Source: Symbiodinium natans (taxonomy: Eukaryota > Sar > Dinophyceae > Suessiales > Symbiodiniaceae). Taken from it: a stretch of 64,000 nt of DNA. The notes under the pieces were generated by a model. It had not been told where the DNA came from and searched no databases. It was given only the letters and a program-made list of their open reading frames with translations. The stretch spans positions 56,001 through 120,000 of the forward strand of contig CAJNDS010000846.1 in assembly GCA_905221605.1 (NCBI GenBank). The letters are read 5' to 3'. A program made the translations under genes and the position numbers. Below are positions 23,016 to 33,919 of this stretch, piece by piece; position 1 is the stretch's first letter, and each line of letters opens with the position of its first letter.

Positions 23016-26000
23016 CTTCAAAAAGAACAAAAAACCCTACTTGGCTTAGGGGTTTAGGGCTTAGGGCTGATGTTTTGGGATTTAGGGTCAGTACCAGCTG
23101 GTCGGGTGTGAGGAGGGTAACTATAGTTCTATCGGGCTGCAACCTTGTTTGGGGTATCCAGAGTGACCCCGAACCTTCAACAAAAGGTAGGCCATGATGG
23201 ACCATAGTCCGATCCATGTCTGCCACAGACCCATTGCAAGTTCTGAAATACTTCGGCAAGTCCCCTTCACGGGCTCGGGCCAACAGTCGGGATGCTTTCT
23301 TGATCTGGTCAACAGACCTCACCTTGGACTCGGCACCTGGCGTAGGTCAGACTTTTCTGTTTCTCCCGCTGCTGGAACTCAGGATACAGCGCCTCTGGCT
23401 TGGAATTCAGGCCCAGACCAGTATTAAGGCATCGCAACTGCTCCAAACGCTCGGCCAGTCTCCAGCCGAGGTGGTTGCCTTCCTCCTTGCACGCCTGAAT
23501 GACGTCCTCCCCTTGCTTGTGGCACAGCCACCACGCTTCTTCCTCCCAAGACCCCGTGGGTTGCCATTCAACGTGCGTGCAGCAATCTTCCACAACCAAG
23601 CCCCAAGCCTGGGAATCCCTAAAGCTGCAATCCTAAGGCACATGATTCCCTGAACGGCCTGACCCTACACCCGAACCCTAAACCCCAAACCCCAAACCCT
23701 AAACCCATCCGAAACCCTGGCCTTTTGTAGTCCTCCAAGAAGTGCCTCACGATCTCCGTGGGGATGATGTATCCTGAAACATATGTTTAACAAAACGACC
23801 TGTTCAGGGTTTAGGGTTTAGGGTTTAGGTTTTAGGTTTTAGGGTTTAGGGTTTGGGGTTTGGGGTTTAGGGTCTAGGGTTTAGGGTTTAGGGGTTTGGG
23901 GTTTAGAGTTTCGATTCTTCAGGTTTAGGGTTTAGGTTTTTTGGGTTTAGTGTGGGGTTTGGGGTTTCGGGTTTTTTAGGTCTAGGGTTTAGGTGCTTGG
24001 GCTTAGTGCAGCGTTAGGGTTTCGGGTTTTTTGCGGTTTAGGGCTTAGGGTTCTTGGGTTTAGTGTAGGGTTCAGGGTATAGGGTTGCAGGGTTTAGGGT
24101 TGAGGGTTTAGGCTTGAGGGCTTGGAGGTTTAGCAATATAGAGTTCAGGGTGCGTAGGGACAACGATGAGTATTCGCAAGGCTTTTGGGAACATGTTTCC
24201 ACAGCTTGGGTGGAATTTGGCTTTCTGGATGGAAGGATGATCGCTGGTTACTGGGCAAGCGTCTATAGTCTCCCTTTCCAATGCAGGTGAGCGTGGATAT
24301 GACCAGGTGACTGGAGTGGTCGGGCGGGGGGGGGGGACATATGTGGATTGTGGTATTTTCAGATCCCTTGTGGAGGGTCCTTTTGTAAGGTTCTTTGTGA
24401 TGGGAGCACTGCGTCTGCGCTTGAGTATGGACTTAGTGGAATGGAGGGGGCAAAGGGGGGAGGGTTCAGATTTGCTGCCATAAACCTCAAAGCCCTAAAC
24501 CTTCAGGCCCTAAGCCCTAAACCACAAACCCTACAAACTGTATAGAGACCACAACCTCGAACCCTAAACCCTTGAACCCCAACTCCTGAACCCGTTTCTA
24601 TGGCGGTACAGGCTTTAGGGGGTGCTTAGGGGAGGCCAGGGGGGCGTGAACTCAGGCTCTTTGGGGTTCATGTGTCCTAATCCTATCAATCCTAAAAGTC
24701 CTATCCGCCCTATAAGGTCTATAGCCCTCCAAACCCTATAACCCCTATAAAAACCCCATAACCCCTATAACCCCTAGACGATAAGGCACACCCAGGTACT
24801 AAAGTCCTATCCGCCCTATAGGGTCTATAGCCCTCCAAACCCTATAGCCCCTATAAAAACCCCATAACCCCTATAACCCCTAGACGATAAGGCACACCCA
24901 GGGACCAAACCCCTAAGCACTGTACCCTAAACCCTAATCTCTATGCCATGAAACTCCCAACCCTATAAACCCCTTTACCCTAACCCCCCCTATATATCCC
25001 AGACAGTATATCCTAAACCCCCAACCTTAAACCCTAAACCCTGAACCCCGATATATCCTAGACTGCATATCCCAAACCCTGAAGACCCCTAGACGCATAC
25101 CCTAAACCCTGAAGGCCGCAAGACTCTGCCTAAACCCTAAACCCTAAACCCTAAACCCTAAACCCTAAACCCTAAACCCTACACCCTGAACCCCTGTATA
25201 TCCGCAACCCTGAAGACCCCCAGCTTAAAGCTGAGACTCCAATGTTCTCCGCGCCGTCGTCGTCCGAGGCGTCGAGGTTCTGAAATGCGACGCCGACACC
25301 TTAGGGTTTATAGGAGTAGGATTTGGGGTATATGGTTTAGGGTTGAGGGTTTAGGGTAGAGGGTTTCGGGTTTAGGCGTTAAGTTTTGGGATTTGCCACG
25401 ACCCAAGGCCCTCAGGCAGAGCACCCTCCAACTCAAGGTATGCTTGTTCTCAGCCGGCCAAACCTACATATTATTGTTGTTTCCTCAGCAAACCCCTCCC
25501 CCAGCAACACGGCTGAAGTAGCGCCAAACTCCACACGCAAAATCAAAACCCTAAACCCTAAAACGGAAACCCTAAACCCTAAACCCCAAACCCTAAACCC
25601 CACACTCCCATCCCAAACACAAACATCCGCACTCCTCCCGCCATCCGGCCAAGCAGCAGTTGCCCTTGGAGTCCACCACCGGACCTCCACTGTTGCCAGA
25701 GTTAATGGCCTCAGCTTTCAAGGTTTAGGGTTTAGGGTTTAGGGTTTAGGGTTTAGGGTTTAGGGTTTAGGGTTTAGGGTTTAGGGCACCGAAACCGCAC
25801 ATTGGACTCGGCCGGCATGTCCGGCGGACCGGCTGATGTAAGGTCCCGGCGGCATCGATCTGGACCTGGACACTTAGGGTTTAGGGTTTAGGGCTTAGCT
25901 CCAGAGGAGCAATAATATGAAACGGCGTTAAACGGGTACCCTTCATGTGTCGAATGGAGTGGGTCTTGGGCTTAAGATGACCTAGAAATGAAACAAGGGC

Positions 26001-26177
26001 ACCCTAAACCCCAAATTTAAACCCTACCAAAACCAGCGAACAAGTGTAGATCACTTCCAAAGGCATGCCGAGTGGACCTGGGGAGCATGCGAGATGACCC
26101 CAAGAAGCGCTCAAAGACGTGGTACGGAAGCATTAGTATTAAATCGTGTTAATCGTCGTCGTCGTAGTAGTAGTAAT

Positions 26178-26222
<45 letters not shown>

Positions 26223-26226
26223 CAGC

Positions 26227-26305
<79 letters not shown>

Positions 26306-29300
26306 TCAGCAGTAGTAGCAGCAGCGACAGCTCTGGGTTGACAATGCTGGGATGGCGGCGGCCAGCAGCGTCACTCCAGTCTGGGCATACCTGGGCAGGA
26401 ACTCCTACTCCCGCCCTACACCCTAAACCCTCAAAACCCTGAACCCTAAACCCTAAACTCCCCCAACCCAGGCTACAGGCAAAAGCCTGAAACCCTGAAG
26501 CCTCAGGCCAAACGCCTAGGCAGCCCGAGACTCCCAACCGAAGTCTAGATCCCAGCGTAACCGCGGAATTTTGGAAGGGCACTTGTTGGGTTAAAAGGTT
26601 TATAACAACCCGAACCCTGAAAATAGGAAGCAGGACTCAGTCTGGTCCTAGAAGGAAGCTCCCCAATTCTCACAGTCCTGAACTTCTGAAATGTATGTGA
26701 AGGTCTTGATAGGAGCCCTCCCAACCTCCCTGAAACCTGAAAACTCCGATATCATGTTGATTCTGCCCTTGCCGGCACCCGTCACACAGAAGATACCGCA
26801 GCAGCTTCCATCAAGATAGGGTTTAGGGTTCATAGCGTTTAGGGTCTAGGGTCTAGGGATTAGGGAACCACATGGGTTATGGACCGTTTAGGATCCAGGG
26901 ATGTAGGGTTGGCATTCAATGCAAGTCACGCAACCTCTCAGCGATCCCAGGTGGAAGTCACTAAACTCACGAAATATTACCCCCCCCTCCGCCCAACCCC
27001 CCCCCCAAAAAAAAAAAAAACGAAACACAAACTCCCATAGCTCTGAAGGAGGGACCATGAATTGGATGGTGTACGGAAGCCCCAAGCTCTGGACAAAGCG
27101 CAGAACATACGTAGAGGAGGAAACAGCAAGATAAAGCGTGAGAGGGCTTCATCCTGCAGGGCTTACTGGCAGTCTCAGCCCTACTGCAAGGCTAAAGTCA
27201 GACCCTGAACACTGCACCCGGAAGTCCGTAAACCCTAATTACACCTATTGCCTATTCTAACCCTACTCTGGGGCTGTAGGCGTTTCGGGTTGAGGCTTTT
27301 TCGGGTTGAGGGTTTAACCCTAAACCCCTAAACCCCTAAACCCCTAAACCCCTAAACCCCTAAACCCCTAAACCCCTAAACCCCTAAACCCCTAAACCCC
27401 TAAACCCCTGAACCCCTAAACCCCTAGACCCCTAGACCCTAAACCCCTAAACCCCTAAACCCCTAAACCAATAAACCCCTAAACCCCTAAACCCTAAACC
27501 CTAAACTCTCAGACACAGCTCGCGTCCGAGCCGAGCGACTCCACCAGATCGATCCGGGAAACCACGCCAACCGTCACCTGCAGGGAACCAAGTAGATGGC
27601 CTCTTAAGGTTTAGGGTTTGGGTTTAGGGTTTAGGGTTTAGGGTTTAGGGTTTAGGGTTTAGGGTTTAGGGTTTAGGGTTTAGGGTTTAGGGTTTAGGGT
27701 TTAGGGTTTAGGGTTTAGGGTTTAGGGTTTAGGGTTACATGAGTCCCTGAGTATGGGCCCTTACAAGGGGTACCCCTTATATAGCCCCTTATGTTAAGGG
27801 ACCGTGAAACTACCCTTAGATAACCCCGTAGATTAAAAAACAAACAGCCTCAAACTCTGCCAAAGTTCTTACCTTCTGATAATGAGTTCAGGGGCATTGT
27901 GTTGCTTGCAGGCTTCAGGGCTTCGTAGATTCTGGTGGTCAGGGCTTACAAACTCGCCTCAACCCCTGTCATTCAGCAGTTGTCCTTTTAGGGCATAATT
28001 ATAGGTTGGGATGCTATACTAACAGTCCTTAATAGGGATTATACTACTGTTAGAATAAGGGGGGACGTCCCATACAGGCTGCAACCTTTGCCGCATCTTG
28101 CGGCCAAGCTGCCGACAGGCTCTCGCCGCCAGTCGGGTAGCCCACCACTGAGACGCTGTCCTGCTTGGGGAGCTGCAGGGTGGTCATTGGGCTTACCTAG
28201 GCTTGGAAACATATTGCTCATGCATATTGAACCTCTCTTCAAATGCAAGCAAGGAAATATGAAACTCTCCAAAGGACCTACCTGACCCTTATAACTTTCC
28301 CATGCTAAGAACTACCCATGGAAGGTCAGGTCATGGTGGGATTATGGCCATTTCTCTGCGTGATTTAGCTACGCCAACCCTAAACCCAAAACCGTAATTA
28401 TGGACCCCCAACTAGTCCATGTGAGCCTTCACGTACGCCTTGACGCCTCGAAACTCCGAAAACACCGAGTCCTGGGTCGGAAGCCCTCAGCCCTCAGCCC
28501 TCAGAGCCACTCACAAACCTCGCAGAGCCCTAACCCTTTGTGGTAGCATAGGGTGTACAACAACGAGCGCAATATCTATATTGCAGAGGTCCCACAGAGA
28601 CCTGTCAAAAATGAATTGTCTGGTTCAACGGTTGGCCAGCGCCTATAACACATACCACTGGGGTCACGCTAGCACTCCAAGGTCTACCAGACAGCTGGAG
28701 CATCCCAGAAAAAGTGCCCCCACTCTTGAAGAATCTAGACCCAAACCCCGATGTAAACCCTAAACCCTAAACCCTAAACCCTAAACCCTAAACCCCTCAA
28801 CTCCTAAACTCGGAACTTCCTGGAGCTTTGGCAGGCCGGGAAGTATGTCGAGAGGCTCCAAACCCTGCCAGCCGACATGGGAGGGTGAGGGGGAGTTCGA
28901 ACTTGGGGTTTAGGGTTTAGGGTTCAGGGTTTAGGGTTGAGGGTTTAGGGTTTAAGGGTTTAGGGCTTTTTGAGATCAGCATGCCGTTCAGGGTTTAGGG
29001 TTTAGGGTTTGGAAGGGGGGGGGGTTTGCAACACGGGCCTTGTAGGGGGTCCAGGGTTCAGAGCATGGGACAGTGGGCTCGTGGGCAGTTCTAATTCGTT
29101 TCACGAGTTTGCGTTGCCATGTTTTGGGAAACATGTGTATACATACATAGATATAAAATGTTCACCATCACTCTCTCTCTATACATATATATATATATAC
29201 ATAGGTTTATATGTCTATGGTTATGAAATCAGCAAGTGGCACCCGAGACAAGTTCATTTTGCCTTCAATTGATCGCTACTCAGAACCCTTGGACCCTTGA

Positions 29301-32300
29301 TCTCCGGGTTCTTCAGGAGTTTTCTTGGGGGGTTGAGGATCAGGGCGCAGGGATCCGAAATCGTACGCCGTGCAACCCAAAACCGAACCCAAAACCCGAA
29401 AACCCAACATCTTGACCCCCAACCTCGGAGGCCACAACTACATAAATGCCAACAACCTACCCTGCCTGGTCTAAGCCTCCCCTTTAGGCCCTGGACCACC
29501 AACACGGCAGCCTTCCAGAACTCATCGCAAGGCACGTGAAGGAGTGCAAGGTCGCAATCTGGGCCCACACAGAGCACCTGCAGGGGCTGAGGAATATTCC
29601 TAAACCCTAAACTTCTGGGGAGCTTCAGGGTTTTTAGGGTTTAGGTTCACAAGGGGTAGGTACCTAGGAACCTTTAGGGAAGCTTAGGGAGCCTTCGGGA
29701 GTAGTAGGGAGCATTTGGGAACCTTGGGCTACACACCCCCCTTGAACCTCAAGAACCCCAAGAACCCTAAGAACCCAAACCCCAAACCCTCACCCTAAAC
29801 CCTAAACCCTAAACCCTAAACCCTAAACCCTAAACCCTAAACCCTAAACCCTAAACCCTAAACCCTAAACCCTAAACCCTAAACCCTAAACCCTAAACCC
29901 TAAACCCTAAGGACCCTATAAGCTTAGGAGTGCTGGGCTTCAGCCTTGCAGTGTTTAGGCTTTCAAGAACCGGGAGTTGCTCCGTATATGCTCTTCTAAG
30001 AACTATATACAGGGTTTAGGGTTTAGGGTTTAGGGTTTAGGGTTTAGGGTAAGAACTATATACAGGGAGCCTGCTCCTGCAAGGACCCACTTCCGTCTTG
30101 CCAGGGAACAGCCCTAAACCCCAAACCAGCTTCGCGCTCGAGATTGTGCACGCGGGCTGTCTTGGAATCCGCATATATCGTGGGGCCACGCTGCACCTAC
30201 ACTGTATGAACTGACGATACCCTCAACCTGAAACTTTGCCTCAAACATGCTTGCTGGTGCCGAAACCCATATACCCCTAAAGACCAGAACCTTGTTTTAC
30301 CCCCAGCTAGCAGCGAAATCCCTAACCCCTCAAAACCAAAATTTGCCAAGACCGCAAACTCCTAAAGCCCCTAGGCCATAAGTGCGTACCCTAGCCCCCA
30401 AACCCAGACCCCTGTACGGACTATCCCCCTTCTAGAACCCCGCACCCCCCTTCCCCGATTTGATGCCTACTCCTTAACCTAAAGCCTCAAACACAGCAAC
30501 CAAAACAAAACTCCTCATCGTTTTCCCCCGTGAAATTTGTTTCAGCGTATGAGACTTCAAAAAACCCAGATTGGCTTTTGCTGTTAGAGGTTCGAGAGGT
30601 TCTGAATGCTGCAGGTTTTAAGGGGCTTGGGGCTTCGGGCGGCGTAGTTAGGGTCTTTTGTGCCTCAAGGCCTTGTGTGATGCCCTCTAGAAGGCCGCCT
30701 AAACCCTAAACCCTAAACCCTGAAACCCTAAACCCCCCCTTAGACTGGCCCCAAACCTTGAGAACTAGAGCCCCAATAGAAAAGCCCATGGCCTGGGCGA
30801 CATACTTCTTTTCGTGGCGGTGTCGCTTAACCTGACCGGGTCGGAGTTTGCACGGGGCAACCTATGAAGGCTCTTTGTCGCGCCATTGGGGCCAGCAGCG
30901 GCTTTACTTGCTTGGTTGCCTATTATTATTATTATTATTAGTAATAGTATCCAGAGTTTATATCTAAAACTTTTGCATGCTCAGACACGTTGAATGATGT
31001 GTTCCCTGCGGTATGTGCCCTGTGCTTCTCAGCCTACGCCTGGAACTGCAAGGAAGCAGCCTTGTGAACATACCCTAAACCCTAAACACCCTATACTTCA
31101 TTTCAGGAGTTACAAACCCCCCCCCCTTGCTAAGGACTAGAAGCCCCCGATTCATGCTTGAGATCTGTCTTGCAATGGAGTCCCGCATAAACCTTAAACC
31201 CTAAACCCTATAAACCCTAACCCCCCACTGGCCTGGACAAGCGCCGCATGCTCCACGGAGTGTGCGTTCGTGACGACCTGAGGACCGGTAAGACTAGACC
31301 CCCCATACTTCATGGCGCTGAGGGTCTAGGGTTTAGGGTTTAGGGTTTAGGGTTGTGGGTTTAGGGTTTAGGGCCGTGGGTTTAGGGGTTTAAGGCTTTG
31401 GGGGGAGTGCACATAAAGGATTTTACCGCAAGGAGCATTCCTCAAACGATGCGAACGACAATTTTTCATGAAGGGGTATTGGAGCGACCACAAGCCCTCC
31501 TACTGTTCCCCTCTGCTCTTAACCTCATTGCAAACTCGGTCCCCCCCCCCCCCCCCCCGCCCCCATCCACAAAACCCACAACCATGCGTGAGCAGGACCC
31601 CGTTTTTGCCCCCTGGCTCCCTGAACTCTGAGCCCGAAACCCTAAACCGTAAACCCTAAACTCTAAGCCCATATCCTCCCAGTCTCGAAGCCCTTCAAAC
31701 TCTAAACCCCCAAGGTCCAGGCACGCAGGGAGCCGTCCTCAAGGCGCACGGGCCAGGCCGAGGATGTGGACCTAGGGCTGCGGGGTCAAATGTTAGGGTT
31801 TAGGGTTTAGGGTTTAGGGGTTTAGGGGTTTAGGGCTTGGGGTCTCAAGGTTTAGGGCTTAGAGTTTCGGGTTGGAAAAATGCAAGTAGAGGTTGACAAT
31901 TGAGGGGCCATGAGCACGCAAAAGAGTTTGGGGTTTAGGGTTTGTTTTGGGGTTAGGATACTTGGGTTCGTTGATGGTGTATTTTGTCAGTCCACGGGGG
32001 CTTTCAAGGGAACCGAGCCCAAAACCAGCGAAAATGGTGTCCATTTGGAGTTTGTGGCCCGAAGAACTGTAACTAGCTGTCCGAAATAACACTGCTAAGA
32101 CCCAGTAAAGGGGGCGGGGGGGAATCCAACACCGACCAAGCCAAAACCCTAAAGGCAACCCTATAAACCCGAAAACCCCAAGGCCCTAAGCTCTGAAACC
32201 CTAAAGGCAACCCTATAAACCCGAAAACCCCAAGGCCCTAAGCCCTAAAACCTTAAAGGCAACCCTATAAACCCGAAAACCCCAAGACCCTAAGCCCTGA

Positions 32301-33919
32301 AACCCTCAAGGCAACCCTATAAACCCTAAAACCCCAAGACCCAAAGCCATGAACCCTAAAGACAATCCTAGCAACCCTAAAGCCCCAAGGCCCCGCGCCC
32401 TGAAACCCCAAAGGCAACCCGGGGCTGAATAACAACCCCGATGGAAACCTGCTGGTCCCCAAACATGTTATCGTTTTTTTTTACTCCTTATCGTTTTACA
32501 GTGTATGCGCACAAAACACAGTATTGTTGGCTAGAATTCTTATCGTTTTACAGCGTTTGCTTATAAAAGGAAATGCTTCGGAGCACTTGGTTTCCACCAG
32601 GCCCCCAAAGACACCCCAAGACCAGAGTCACCACAGGGCACACATCTTCAACCCTGGAATGGTCCAGGTCCTTCAACAGACCCCATCGTGAACCAAAAGT
32701 TACCGTTCTGGTTATCGTTTTGTTATCGTTTTTGACCTGAAGAATTAGGGGTGTGAGGGGTGTAAGGGGTGTTAGGCGTGTACGGGGCCACACAACAAAA
32801 ACCATGCAGAAAGTTATCGTTTTTTTTTTTACTCCTGATCGTTTTACAAGCTAAACGATACTCGTGCGCACTCCTTTCTAAACGGCAAGCCGCGGGGTTA
32901 TTATACAACCCCACCCTACAAAACCTGAAACCCCAAGTCCTACACCCTAAAGCCCTACACCCCAAAGGACCCTAAGACCCTAAGACCCTAAGACCCTAAG
33001 ACCCTAAGACCCTAAGACCCTAAGACCCTAAGACCCTAAGACCCTAAGACCCTAAGACCCTAAGACCCTAAGACCCTAAGACCCTAAGACCCTAAGACCC
33101 TAAGACCCTAAGACCCTAAGACCCTAAGACCCTAAGACCCTAAGACCCTAAGACCCTAAAACCCCAAGGCCCTCGGTCCCCCAGGGCCCCCGGCGAGGTC
33201 TGCGCATTCGAACACCAGGGCTGGGAGTAGTTGGGCTTCACATGAGAGACGAAGACCTGCTTTAGGGTTCAGGGTTTAGGAGAATTGGTAGGGTTTAGGA
33301 GAATTGGTAGGGTTTGGGGTTTGGGGTTTGGGGTTTGGGGTTTGGAGCTTGGGGCTTGGGGCTTGGGGCTTGGGGCTTGGGGCTTGGGGTTTGGGGTTTG
33401 GGGTTTGGGGTTTGGGGTTTACTGAGGCGCAAGATTCCCAGCCCTACACCCTAACTGTAACCCTATAAACCCTAAACCCTTAACCCTAAATCCTAAACAC
33501 ATTCCAAAACACAGGGGTTTCTGGCCCATCGACTGTAGCAGGTATTGCAATAGCACAGTGTATGATCCCCATTAGTCCCAAACCGAAACCCTACACCCTA
33601 AACCCCCGCATCCTGACAAGATACAGCCAAGGGGAGGGTTTAGGGTTTAGGGTTTAGGGTTTAGGTTTTAGGGTTTAGGGTTTAGGGTTTAGGGTTTAGG
33701 GTTTAGGGTTTGGGGTTTAGGGTTTAGGGTTTAGGGTTTAGGGTTTAGGGTTTAGGGTTTACGGTTTACGGTTTAGGGTTTAGGGTTTAGGGTTTAGGGT
33801 TTAGGGTTAGGGTTTCGGGTTTAGGGTTTGGGGCAAACCATGAAACCCAGGCTGGATTTTGGGTTGACATGAAGGCTTCGTGGCTGGATTCGCACCTTCA
33901 GCACTGAGTTGTGCACGTC
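17098..33919 (-). CDS. Deg/HtrA-type serine protease with PDZ domain (partial 5')
   Basis: A protease split over at least 17 minus-strand exons: 33896-33919, about 33188-33256, 31233-31277, 30793-30831, 29506-29577, 28820-28864, 28113-28160, 27524-27577, 25851-25865, about 25660-25709, 23722-23773, 22236-22281, 20767-20822, 19898-19916, 19493-19584, 17903-17969, 17098-17142. In order they spell the Deg family: KPNYSQPW, the catalytic His in VVTNAHSVEH, the Asp in CDLALLHV, VVGYPTGG, VTVGVVSRID, VQIDA joined to the catalytic Ser in AINSGNSGGP, GYIIPTEIVRHFLEDY, NGRFTGFGSVGI, SGVRVQNVEPASPAHGLLLP (PDZ core with DDVVLSVDG), and IPFAYLLNQRFPGE. This order most resembles plant Deg2/Deg9-type enzymes. 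Most donors are GC, one is GA. The segment just after GGPVVDSKGN was not found, and both ends are incomplete. The start may be at 38981. Function as an ATP-independent protease is inferred from the family. Confidence 0.85.
21411..22145. repeat. Tandem duplication, about 370 bp
   Basis: The block starting CTGCCACGCGCCACTGAGAT appears at 21415 and again about 370 bp later, near identical including a poly-C/poly-A junction. Differences are confined to homopolymer length and a few bases. A minus-strand frame (with GAFEAKEPKISVARG) is open in both copies, but it is not part of the Deg protease. Confidence 0.9.
23144..23640 (-). CDS. Long open frames within a Deg intron
   Basis: Minus-strand frames 23419-about 23640 (with EEEAWWLCHKQGEDVIQACK) and 23144-23336 (with VDQIKKASRLLARAREGDL) are phase-compatible. 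They contain nothing expected of a Deg protease, although the Deg exons on either side (23722-23773 and 22236-22281) join perfectly without them. The plus strand also has a 145-codon frame here (23216-23653). It may be a nested gene, an alternative exon or non-coding. Confidence 0.3.
24158..24463 (+). CDS. Plus-strand exon pair inside an intron of the Deg gene
   Basis: Two plus-strand islands, 24158-24286 and 24363-24463, join in phase 2. The first reads DNDEYSQGFWEHVSTAWVEF and on to a GTGAGC donor; the second reads SLVEGPFVRFFVMGALRLRL after a TTTTCAG acceptor. Composition is convincingly protein-like. They lie between the Deg exons at 25.7 and 23.7 kb on the other strand, so this would be a nested antisense gene. 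No family is recognised. Confidence 0.35.
24695..24905. repeat. 106-bp tandem duplication
   Basis: The segment beginning AAAGTCCTATCCGCCCTATA recurs 106 bp later (24695 and 24801), nearly identical over the whole unit and ending in ACGATAAGGCACACCCAGG. Confidence 0.9.
26159..26335. repeat. GTA/AGT trinucleotide microsatellite
   Basis: About 55 triplets with few interruptions. It gives apparent poly-Ser (plus) and poly-Leu (minus) frames, which I do not treat as genes. Confidence 0.9.
27313..27507. repeat. CCCCTAAA octamer array
   Basis: About 22 units of CCCCTAAA, an 8-mer derivative of the 7-mer, with a few CCCCTAGA variants, returning to CCCTAAA at the right end. Confidence 0.9.
27604..27736. 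repeat. TTTAGGG array, about 19 units
   Basis: One of the longest perfect heptamer arrays in the window; it immediately follows the Deg exon 27524-27577 on the plus-strand map. Confidence 0.95.
29783..29908. repeat. CCCTAAA array, about 18 units
   Basis: Perfect heptamers preceded by diverged CCCTAAG/CCCAAAC units; inside a Deg intron. Confidence 0.95.
31987..32091 (-). CDS. Candidate terminal exon in a Deg intron
   Basis: A minus-strand frame after a TTAGCAG acceptor reads CYFGQLVTVLRATNSKWTPF and on to TGA (34 codons). It lies between the Deg exons at 33.2 and 31.25 kb and does not resemble that family. It may be a nested or spurious frame. Confidence 0.2.
   Translation of the reverse strand, partial: CYFGQLVTVLRATNSKWTPFSLVLGSVPLKAPVD
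32146..32370. repeat. 52-bp tandem repeat, four to five copies
   Basis: The unit contains CCCTAAAGGCAACCCTATAA and ACCCGAAAACCCCAAGGCCC; the anchor CCCTATAAAC recurs at 32159, 32211, 32263 and 32315, exactly 52 bp apart. Confidence 0.85.
32965..33159. repeat. CCCTAAGA octamer array
   Basis: About 24 almost perfect copies of CCCTAAGA, an insertion variant of the telomere heptamer, bounded by CCCTAAA-like units. Confidence 0.95.
33305..33422. repeat. TTTGGGG / CTTGGGG heptamer blocks
   Basis: Runs of one variant give way to runs of another (TTTGGGG, then CTTGGGG, then TTTGGGG), showing local homogenisation. Confidence 0.85.
33635..33832. repeat. TTTAGGG array with point variants
   Basis: About 27 units with single TTTTAGG, TTTGGGG, TTTACGG and TTTCGGG variants, in a Deg intron next to exon 33896-33919. 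Confidence 0.9.

Noticed and set aside
26139-26582. 147-codon poly-leucine frame and the overlapping poly-serine frame
   Set aside because: Products of the GTA microsatellite.
26648-26833. Minus-strand exon (GRINMISEFSGFREVGRAPIK, then a stop)
   Set aside because: Lies between two Deg exons and would terminate that protein; no independent support.
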